This document shows positions 28,801-40,800 of a stretch of DNA of 64,000 nucleotides, in pieces (position 1 is the first letter of the stretch; the number at the start of each line of letters is the position of its first letter). Source of the DNA: Stichopus chloronotus (taxonomy: Eukaryota; Echinodermata; Holothuroidea; Aspidochirotida; Stichopodidae); contig CM037836.1 of the NCBI GenBank assembly GCA_021234535.1, forward strand, positions 30,196,769 to 30,260,768, read 5' to 3'. The translations under genes were made by a program, and so were the position numbers. The notes beneath the pieces are model-generated. The model did no database searches, had not been told where the DNA came from, and worked only from the letters and a program-made list of their open reading frames with translations.

Positions 28801-31800
28801 TACTTGATGATTTGTAAGAATGAGACAGTACTTTGCAAACTTTGCATTAAATATGTACGAAATGTGGCCCAAACCTGGAGTAAAGTAACTTAATTGATTG
28901 AGTTTTATATGAGTTTAGTTGCCAAAATAAAGATTTTCAATTTTGCCATCGTGATTCCCAACATCGCAACTTGGTTGTTCCACAGACAATAATGTAATAA
29001 TATTGTATTGACGATTTGTGATGAAACTAGCCATCCATTTTCATTTCTTGACCAGGATCCTTCTGCCAGTTACGACGTCAATAGCAATGACAACGACCCC
29101 CAACCCCGATATGATTTTTCCAACGAGAACAGGTTACAAAGAACTTTATACAAACTACTTTACCTTTGCTTTCTGCAATTGTTCATCCTGCATGCTTTAT
29201 CTAACTCACATTTGGGAGATTGGTTCTATAAGTAAATTTAAGGCCTGCTAATTTTTGTCTACTTCAACAAATTTATTTTGCTTTACTCATGTTGATGGGG
29301 ATGGAAATTTCTCATAAGGTTGTGACTTTTTCTTTCTACACCTTTTGTTTAATCACCATCAAGTATCTACATTGCTCTCTCAGTCCCAGAAAGACACCTC
29401 ATATAGTCAGGTAGCACTGGTATTTCCTCATGTTTGCAATTTTATTATACCAAAATGAAAATGCCATAGTTGTTAATATTTTGAAGAGTTTTAAACTTTT
29501 AAGGTGAAATGAACAGTTCGGCTGCTCTCATGCATGATTTGACATGAACACTTGTCAGAAGATTTCTAATGTTCTTCACAGGGTAGTTGCTTTGTTTCAA
29601 ACTTGTATTTACGTGTTTATTGACAGAAGTCCAAAATAAATAAAAGGAATTTCATATTCTCTGTGACTATGATAAATAGCACTACTTTTATCAAAAGTTT
29701 TTAATAGGTTACTCTTAATACTGTTTTCACACTTGTTTAAACAAAGCTTAAAATGACTGCTAGTAATTTACTAGACTGATCCTGACCATATGTTGTCGTA
29801 ATCCTTTGATTAAAAAAATGGCATTATTCAAGCGCCAATAGCTCTTTTCCCAGAATTTTTGACATGCTGTGCTAGTGAGTCACATGTTCGTCCAAATTTT
29901 CTCTCATTCTCAATTTCAAGTCAAACATCCGAATGGTTTTCAGTTTTTACTCGGTATATCACCTTGAGTTTAGGTTGTCTGAATGACTGTCAATAACTGG
30001 CCATTGTCGTCAAGTGTCTGAATGAACATCTCTGCGTTGCTTTGTTTCAAAGCCATCGTATGTTTGCAAGTTTAGCGACGATAATGAAAGAAAACAAAAG
30101 TGAAAGACACCTGTGGAATCAAAAGTGCAAGCACTGTTTTGAGAAGTTCATTGCTATAAATATATTGAAACTTAATAGTAAACAAAGACAGTACTCCAAT
30201 TGAAATTTCTTTGTGTGAAAAACCGTTTTGGGTAAAGAAATTCGAGAGTGGGAGCTATATATTGGTGTGAAAAGTGCAACTGACTTGTGTATAAAACCAT
30301 TCTCTTAGTTTTCACTTTTGTTTTCATCCTTACCTCTTCTCTGCTTTTGGGGATTGCTAATTTCCTTAATTTTTGCTTATTTCCTGCATTTTTCTGACAT
30401 TCTTTCACATTTTGCTTGCTTCATCTACTTTTTGCCAAATTTAACAGTTTTTTCTTAGCTATCTAACCCAATCCCATCTTAGTTCATCTATTTTTTCTAC
30501 CAATATTTACTAAACCTTTTTTCCTGGGACTCATCTAGGAGGACTATCCAGCAACGGTGATCAAGCCCGATATTGTCTTCCACTCTTCCAATTCACTATC
30601 ATTGAGTTTTCAGTGATTACAGTACTCATGATATGCTATTGTTACAATTGGATTGTTTTTGCAGCATATTTTGAAAGGTAAATATGCTTGAACCAGTGCT
30701 TTTGTTCTTTCCCACTTCACTAATTTTTTTCCCTACTTCGTTCTTCCTTTGAAGTGAGGCAAAAACAAAGCTTAAGTTAGTATTCCTGCTGAGCTTACTC
30801 GAGTTCAAAGGACTCATGAAATACATAGTCGATTGCGCAGTATTTGAGTAAACAAGTAAAGCAGTCATGTATAGTTGGTCTCATAGCATGCGGCGGTTTC
30901 TGATGATGAGATAACCCTCAATTATTTCATTTCCTTCCAAGAAATGGCAGTAAAAGCTACTGCACTCTGATAATCGTGTTATCCTCCCCTGAGTAGCAAA
31001 TGACAAAAGTTTAATGATACCCACCCATTCAGGAAACAACTACATTAAGCACCATGTTGTATGTAATGTGGTGATGGATAAACCAGTCATCTATATGAGG
31101 TATATTGCCTGGCCTAGATGGTTTCGCCCAAGTTATAACATCATGTAGCAGAAAGAAAAAAGGAAGTAAGAGAGGGAAAGAGAATATGAAATGGTTAAAA
31201 AAAATGAGCATGGGAAGATTTTATTCCACTGAACTTTTCTGTTTGTTCCCTCTTGTTTGTTAAAATGTCTCGCAAAAGACAGATTACATTGCACACTCTG
31301 ATCTAAGGCACTGTGGTTGCATTAAGGAGCTGGTTCACTTGAACATGAAGTCATGCCAATGGTCCCATGGTGGAACATAAAGCACCATTGAGGGGAGTTG
31401 GGGGTACATCTTAGTAGCGTGAAAGTTGAAGTTCATTTTTGGTGTTTAGTGTTTAAAAGAATCACAGAGAAAACTTCCGGAGTTATAATCAGGTAGACAT
31501 CTGAAATAGATGTGACAGCCAAGAGCAGCAGTGGTGAAAATGTGAGAGTCTAAATACACCCTTCAACTAACATACTGTAGGCAACCACGTCATGACTCCC
31601 AATTTTGCTTTCGGAAGGGAATGCCTCCACTCGTAGACGGTAATGAAAGATTATCTTCCTCCAGTTTTTTTTTCAATCAGAGGAGAAAGAAGACTGCCTA
31701 TCACACAGCTTAGGAAATGAAATTAAAATCCATTCTGTTCAACAAAAGCAGTGAAACTCAACCAGAAGGAACTGAGAGAGTATATTATTTCCGGAAAATC

Positions 31801-34800
31801 ATCTAGTTTGCAAACACAAGGGAGACAGATGAGAAAAAGGGGGGCCGTGTGTTACAGCGGAGGCGCTCCGTTCTTTTCTTATTTGGGCGTTTTCCGGTTG
31901 TCACACTAGTGGGAAATTCTATAGGCAAGTTGTTTCTGTTAACATTGCATATTTTGGTAGGAGTTAGTTGCTAATTTTGTTGTGTGTAAAGATAATGTTT
32001 CTAGGATTCTGAGCTGTTGATAACATCCAAATATTTATCCCTTATTTATATAGTTTTGGTGACACCATCAAACAGATGAAAGAAAAAATCAAGAAATTAA
32101 AGGGTGGTTGCTTCCCCTGAATTTTAAATACATGTTGAACAAAATTCACTCAGAGGGTCACAACTTTTTAATGTTTGCTACCATTTGTCAGTATAAATAT
32201 TTCTGATACAAACTCTGCTTCAAAAAAAAACATGATTGACTTTTGTCTTATAACAGGAATCATTTTCCTGGGTCTTGTCAGTAGCAGGAGCAATTCTTCT
32301 GTTCATGTCAAAGATAAACCTATTCATCAAATGTCTTAGTGATTCCCTTGTTACTGAGACAATATATGCTACCAGGGAAAACAAATCTAAAGCATTGACT
32401 GCCTGGCTCCCCTCACAACTGCTCGCCTCACAGTCAACTGCAAGAATTAAATTCCTACCAAATCAAAGTCACTGGGTGACATTTTAATGACTAGTTGTCA
32501 GTTTTGTGAGAAAGAATAGAGATAATTTAAGTAATGAGTCACACTGATGTGCCTTCTCAAATGCAATTTTACATAAGTTCCCCGTTTTCTGAGCCTTGAT
32601 GTAGCCTTTGCATATAGCATTCTGAGGCATCCGGGACAGCGTGGCAAGAGGTCATGCAGAACTTGTCCTTTTCAGAGGACATTTCATCGTGAAAGTGTCA
32701 TTATAGTTGCATAAAGTAGTTTCCCTGAAAGTGTAACTTAAAGAGGCTCTACATGTTGTTTTACTGCAAACCATCCATGGGTGGCTGCAGGTTATCTGGC
32801 AGTGATGTATGTGTCACTTGACTCTCTGAAAAAGTGAATAGATTATCCATATGTGTATAATTTGATCTTCTGTTGAATATTTAGTGTTATGCTTCTGTGT
32901 AGTTTTTGATGAAAATTGACAGTGTTGTCATGGTAACAGTTGACAGCCAATTCATCAACTTTTGTTGAGTAGAATCATGAGTGTCGCATTGCCATCAACG
33001 TTTTCAATGATTTAATATCCTTATTTAATGCAAGTGTATTCTATATAGGTATGCACTAGGTATAGTAAACAGCAATAAGTAACCATACCTTATGGATTAG
33101 TTAATTTTCATGAAAGAGTGTTTCAGGAAACATTGTTTTCTTTCCTTGATGTTATGCAACTTGTATGGTTGCACAACTATAAATTTATATAAAGCTTTAT
33201 TTACCCTACAAAACAAAATAGAATTTCAGTTTCAATGTAAATGGATTTCTGTGTGTAAAATAATAATATGCTTAATATACTGTAGGTTCTAACCCCTAAC
33301 TCAGAAGAAAATTTTTTGACTGACATGATTCAGTATTCTGGAGGAATATTCCAAAGGAAATGTAAGCATTCCTTATGCACAGAGTAGATAAAAGAATTCA
33401 GAACCAAGAATACCGTGCAAACACAATTTCAACTTACTCCCATATATATCTATCCCATATTCCATATATATATCTCCCATTGGAGGGATACTATAACCAA
33501 GAGACAGAGTGGGACAAAGTCAGTATCCCATTGGAGGGATACTACAACACAAAGAGAAAGTGAGACACATAGCCAATATCCTGTTTGAAGGGATAATATA
33601 AAAAGAGACAGAGTGAGACACAGTCAATATCCCATTGAAGGAATACTGTAACAAAGATAACAGAGAGGCAGAATGAGATGCATCGTCAGCATCTCATGTG
33701 GAGAGATGATATAAAAAAGAGACAAGAGTGATATACCTAGTCAGTACCCCATTTGGAGGGATACTAAAAAAGAGACAGTGAGACACAGTGAATATCCCAT
33801 TGGAGTGATACTACAACAACAAAAAAGTGAGCTACGTAGTCAATATCCCATTTTGAAGGATAGTATAACAGGAGACAGTGAGAGACAGTCAATATCACAT
33901 TGAAAGGATACTACAACAAAAAGACGGAGTTAGACACATAGTCAATGTCCAATGTTCCAATGTATTTAGAGGGATACTGTAAAAAAGAGGCAGTCTATAT
34001 CCCATTAGAGCGATACTACAGCAAAAAGACAGAGAAACTTAAATCAATATCCCATTTGGAAGGATACTGCAACAAACTGTGCAAAGGCTTCCTTATGTAG
34101 CTGCAGTACCTACTCGCCATTGAAAAAGTGAATAAGAAACTGAAATTGGACAATTAAGTATTCATGAATGTATTGACTGGGGAGAGTAAATGAAAACTGT
34201 TATCCGGCACAGGGGAAAAGCATCAGAAGTTTCATTTAAACGAAACATTTTGACATGCATCAAACTGTGGGAAGAAAAAAAAAAACAAGCATGTCCTCAT
34301 TTTGTATGTCTGTTTTAAAGTGCAGTGGATGGCTTACACATGGATAGTTTAATAACCAATCCACATGGTGTACAGTATTGTTGTACATGATTATCCGTGG
34401 GATTGCATAGATGTAGTTAGGAAGAGGTCTGGCAAATTTTAATAGAGCAACTTGGATTCTCAACGTCTGTCCAGGAAAGCTATTTTGTAAGAAGCACCGT
34501 ATCATTTTTAGTAAAGTAGATTTAAGTAAATTTAACCAGGGATACTGAAGGGAATTGCCAACTATTATTAAAATGTCACTCTCCAAGTCTTTATGAAATA
34601 TTCCGTGGAATTTGACTTTCACCGACAAAGTTTTTAATTCATACTCTAGTTCTAGATTGAGAGGTGCTCATCAAGGGAAAAAAATTGCTGACGTTATGAG
34701 AAAAAAAAGAAAAACATTTTATTCAAGATATAAGATAAGACGTACCATCGTAAAGATTAGAGAAACTTACATGAAGACAAAAATCTCCTCTAGATAGTGC

Positions 34801-37800
34801 TTCCAAATGGTCTGCTGTCAAGATTTCCAGGTTTAAAACAAGTTATTTCATGATAATCTCACCTGGGAGAGCCAGTGGTTCTATTACATGAACCAGTATC
34901 CATGGGTCCCTAGAGATATAGCTTGTAGTATTTACTCAAGAACTTCATTCTGTAATTAACATGACAGGTTTTGCATTCATTCAGAATTGTCCTACCGTTA
35001 TGAGGTCTCACTGGGTTGCTGTCGGTCTAGCATGTGGAATTCTTGATGTCTTCTCTGAAAGGGACAGATTGTAAATGAATTATTGTATTCAGAAATCTGC
35101 GCTGTATGAAAAATCGTTTGGAGGCACTGCCAAAAATGAACCTTATACACAAACTTTAGCTGTGAACTATGTATTTTACTGGAGAGTAAATTGGTTATTC
35201 CTTTGTTAATTTTGTATTTTGTTCATTTTGTGTGTTCATTTGCTGGTTTAGTGAGTAACAATGTATATATCTGACATAAAATTGAATTTGGGCCATTTCT
35301 GCAGCCAGACAGTGTACATTAATTGTCAGAAATCTGTTCTTAACAGCAAAGTTTTCCCTTGCTTGTGTTTTCTCTTTAAACTTGGTAAATGTGTGAATAG
35401 TTTTAGGAAAGAAAGTTGTATTCCACCTTAGATACCATAATTGTATTCCACGTTGGATACCATAGTTTAATAGCACATTTCTTTACAGTCTGGTGTACTT
35501 GCCTTCATAAACAATATTTCCCATTGTGTTAATATCACTGTGAACGAAAGCTTAGTAAGAATCTTTGACTTGCAAAATGTCAAACTGTTAAGTTGTTGGC
35601 AGTAACGTTAGCTGTCTGCAGTCATTCTATGTGGTTGTTTGTTACTCGTGTCATTGTCACTATCATCATGCAGGCCTTCCTATCCAGTAAGTTGGACTAT
35701 CAGCTTGCTTCCTTGTTAGTGACATTGATATTTTCTTGTTAGGTAAAATTCACCATTTCTTCCCTTTTGTGGTTAAAAATACATCATGTATATGACGCTT
35801 TAGTGTCACATGAAGGGACTCATAAATATGAGTGGGATTTTTTTTTTTTGGCAGGCTGCGAAAGTTCCTACGTCCTTGGAACTAAAGGCCATACTCTGTT
35901 TTGATACGTTACAAACACATTTCTCTGTGATCTGGTTCGTAAGTGTACATTCAAGCGTAGCTTGATGGTGATAATATCACTTTGCACAGATAAAGAGAAA
36001 GATAGATGAATTCAGCATCAGTTGTAAACTTAAGAAAAATGTTTCATTGAACTTCAGAATATCTGGTGGTTGATAATCATGACATCATAGAGATCTCTAT
36101 TACCCTTTTAGAGTAGTTTAAGTAGTTTAAGGAAAAGCTTTTGTATACTTCACTATTCAGTTTTTTTTCTATGCAATTTTTTTTTAAAGCTGCAAACAAA
36201 CCCTAAAGTCCATCCAATTTCTCATGGCCAGCAGAAATCAATTGTGGGTCCCACTTTGAAGGACAAGTTCTAATGTAAAGTGTTTTCCTTTTCAATCACT
36301 CTCAAAGAGTTCTTATTTTTTAAGAAAGTTGCTGCTCGTATTCTGTGTGTGATTCTTGGTTTTGACTCATTTGAAGTAACTCTTTCTCTCAACTACCAAT
36401 TATCATCTTTCAGTACAGAGTATGGGTCATTCGGTATCTTTTGGGTTTAATCAAAATGTACCAAATGGAAATGATATTAAATCTAGTGAAATCAAACTTC
36501 TGGTGGCATGTCGTTCTAGTTGTTACCAACTATTGAATATTTGATCTTTCTACATAACCGGTACACAGAATAGTCTACCTTTATCACTGTACTGTGGGTG
36601 TTTGAAACATCACTCAGTGCCATGTGTGTGCCTTTTTCTCAGTTTTTGTGGTCCGTCTACTGTAGATGGGGGAAAGATAAGCACTAGCTTGTCCAATTGA
36701 CATCATATCATTCTGCATAAGAGATTGAAATGAATATTATTTAATGATGTTGCTATTTGACATAAGATAAATTTTAAGCCACTGTTTTCTCTGTTCAAGA
36801 TCCAGTTAATGTATCAAAAAGGTTTTCAAGAGTATTATTGTACTGTATTGTAGCATCTACCTCACTGTATGTGAGATAGATGTGAAGTAAATGTGCATCA
36901 ATATCCAGAAGAAAAGTTATTGTTATGTAGGCATAATATCTATTAGTGATAGTTGTAAGTCCTGTCATTTAGACAATGATGTGAGCAATGACAAACAGTA
37001 CAAGCAATTATTTACAGTATTAACAATGATAAAGAATAGTACAGAATCACTAGAAGCCTATAATCTGATTCAAAGATTTGATAATGTTAATTAACACTTC
37101 AGTTTACCAAGTTAGGATAACAGCTGCTCAGAAAATTGTGGTAGACCCACAGGGCAAAGTGCTTATTTTGCTTTAAAAGGAAAATCAGATGTAAAGATAT
37201 TTTAACATCACATGTGAAGTTACAGGAAATTTCTTCACAGTAAGTTTAATAGCAAACAAAACACACACCTCTAGTTTAACCATGTGGCCTGAAGCAAGCA
37301 TTTAGAGTTTGTGTTTGTGTGAAAATTGCCGAACATTTATCAGATCCTGCAGGTCTTTGTCACGCTTATGTCATACCTGGGCAAGCTGAAAGTTTTGCTC
37401 TCATTTTGTGCAAGTGTGGTCATCAATCAGTCGGCAATGGTTTCAGTGGATTCCAAGCCTGCCCATGTGTCTACATGAATATTGGTATTCATACAAAAAA
37501 CAGTGTAGCTGGTCTAATAGCAACACTGCCATGGCATGAATTGGCACAGAAAGCATTAAAACAAAGAAATGAAAATGGTGCTGTGAGTATTCGATATTAC
37601 AGTGCCTGTACACCTTGAAGTATATCTCAGTGTATTGTCCACAGTAACAGGTCTAGAAGGATAGCGCCTTTCTTCGTTTTTGTGTACACTGATAAGCCAA
37701 CAGGTTCAGAGTGTCATAGTCTTCTTTGGGCTTTTCTGTTCCTCTTCTGTGGACCATAATGTGTATCATCTTCCTCTCTCCTTGTCTGTCTGTTTCTCCA

Positions 37801-40800
37801 CCATTTGGATGTAAAGGATGCAGATGCTAGTTTTGATTTGAATAGCAATGACGTGGATCCTCAGCCACGATACGACGACAATAACGTTAACAGGTTTGAA
37901 ATCGATGTATCATGCCAAGTTCCATCCCATCTCTGCTTGTTTCCTCCCCGTTTACATGGGAAGAAAAGTCTCAGTGTCTTCTTTTTTTTTAAATATTTGT
38001 TAGTAATTTTTGTAACATAAGTGATGCACCCTTTGTAGAGACCACCTGTTATTGAACTTGATATCCATCTAACAAAGTCTGAGATATAATTGATTTCTTG
38101 GTGGGAAATGTAAGTGCAGCTTTGTTAAAGAAGATGCTTCCCTGGTTTAATTTTATCAGATGAATACAGCTAACTTCAAATTAATGACTTAGTGGAGTGG
38201 TGAAAAACCAACATATTTCCAAGCTGAAGAAAGTTAGGATGATGTCAAGTACCTTTTCTTGTACATACAATTTGGGAAAACATGAGTAGAGGCTAAGAAA
38301 TGTTTCACAAGTGGTTAATTAGGAATCAAAGAAGGTAATTACTTGAAATAGATTTTGTAAAGTTAGATGAAGAGGATCATTGTCATGGGGTAATCACTAT
38401 CAAACATGAGCCGATCAGTCAAGTTGAACTTAAGCAAAGGTAAAGAAATGCAAGAAAGATTAGTTTCCAAGATATTGGTAAAATGACTTGGTTTTACACC
38501 GGTTTTAGACAACAAAGAAGCTTGAATTTGTTTAATAAAACTCCCTTTTTACCATGACTGCAGTCAAATCATGGGACATGCCCTCTAATTATCACTGTAT
38601 GGAACTTCAAGGGCTTTGTGATTTGCATTCATTGCTGGTAATTTTATGTCTGATTGGTCATTGTTGTTCACCCTACCCTCTCAGAGTCATTTTTCTGTTT
38701 GTCTGGTGTGAGCCTGAGGGTTGAAGGGGTGGTGACTTAATTGGGAAGGATGGAATAGAAAGAGAAGATACTGGAGAGGGGGTTAATTGGATAGGTTGGC
38801 GGTAGGATGATTTCAAATTTGTATGATATGCCCTCCATCTGTTAGTTGTCATCTTGCACACCAAACCATACTGTGAAGTTCATCATGTGATTTTCTGTGT
38901 TGATGTGTCATTTGCATATTTCGTATATATTTGCTATGATTGTACATATAGTAACTCTCTATATTTTATTAATCTGTTTGTTTGTTGTATCACAACTTGT
39001 GTGTGTTAAAGTGATTGCTTGTGTACAAGATTTACCATCCCAAACCTATTTGTTTTCCCAAATTGTCTGAATAGTGCAATTAAAAGACATACTATACTTT
39101 CAGACACGTACTTTTAGGTGTTTTTACTTTTGCCTCTGCACACAGTCACTTTAAGGTTGTGCCCATATCCATGTGACTTTGTTTGGTCATATGTGTGGAT
39201 CCAACACTTATTCGGCTGTAAACACATGCATGGATTTATCGTGTGTTTGCAGCAAGTTTGTTTGACTAAACACATGCATTGATTAGTCATGTGTATGGAC
39301 TTGCTTGTCTATCAACACATGCATGAATTAATCTTGTATTTGAATCTAGCACTTGCTTGACTGTAAACTCATGCATGGATTAATCTTGCACAGTATTTGG
39401 ATTCAACACTTGTTTGGCTTTAAACACACGCATGTATTCATCTTGCATTTGGATCCAGCACTTGCTTGACTGTAAATCCATGCATGGATTTATCATGTGT
39501 TTGGATCCAACACTTGCTTGGATGTAAACACATATATGGATTTGTCATGTGTTTAAATTCAAAAGTTTTGCATGGATCATGTTGAATGTGACAATTGTTT
39601 GAAGTCATGTATCCTTTGTTTTGGATCTGAGTGCTGTCACTGCTACACTCAAGAAAATTAGAAACTGTGTATTGTAAGGACAAAAGCTGTGTTGTATCTC
39701 TCTGCCATCATTAGCCGCTTTTATAGGTTTCTTGTTAGGATTAAGTATAAAAGTTTTAAGTATAAAAGATTTAATCAAGACTAAGATGTTGCATTGTCAC
39801 CGCTTTTGCGCGATTTTGATCGCAAAAGGTTAAATAACCATCAGCTTGGTTCTTCGCTGTTTACTTCATTCAACCTGTTTGGTCTAATAAGTGTAAAAAA
39901 TGCATTGTAGACAAACCACTCTACAAATCTTATTAAATTGTGGAAACTTATTATCAACGGTTTGTCGTTTGTTTTTTTTCGGATACAACAGCAAACTAAC
40001 TACATCGCTCTGTACCGTAAGAAGCATTTTACAGTAGTTGTCTGACAAAGTAAAACAAAAGCACCCTATTTCACTTACCTTTGATATTTTAACTATGCTT
40101 TCCTTTTTAAAGTTCTTCTAATTGTAGTTCCTCATTCTTTGGAATATAATTATTAAATACGTGTAATGGTGACGTTATGTCATCGTAACAAATTCCTTGT
40201 ACATTCTCACTGATATATACTACTAATTCCACCCATGTATCTCATGCATTTAGTGGTTACTTCATTTCCTCTAAACAATTATATTCACCTTTCTTCAGTA
40301 ACAGTCATTTTCATACCTTGTTCTTTTTTTGCTGTTTCCATTGCCTGCATGCTTCTTCCGCTTGCTGTTTACATATTTACATTCAACAAGAAATGTGCAT
40401 GTTGTTGTTAGGAGATCCTGTTCTGGAGAATGTAAACACTTTCTTCCTTTAAAAGGGAGGATGGAGAGAAATTTGAGATATTTGGTTATAATTTTTAAAT
40501 CCAGGGAAGTCTTACCGAATGAAAATAAGATATTTCACATCACTTTTCCTGAGATAAACAAAGAAATTTACCAAACTAAATTTTTCAGAAATAAAAAGCA
40601 AGTGCTACATCCATACTTGTGTGTGTGTTTTGTTTAGTACAGTACAGTATGGAAGTTTGTAACAGAATGGTGTTTTGACCTAATTAGTGGGCTGACTGTA
40701 ATAAATGTTTACATTTTTTTCCATCTTGTCCCTTATGTATATCACCAACACAGACTATAGATGTAACAGGGATATGCTGCTGTAAATATTTCATAAAAAT

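Noticed and set aside
30538..30615. Possible third alternative exon (AG, then [13 protein letters not shown])
   Set aside because: Not similar to exons 4a/4b, has no suitable donor in frame and runs into TGA.
34260..34628. 122-codon minus-strand open frame
   Set aside because: No motif or splice support; within the size expected by chance in 64 kb.
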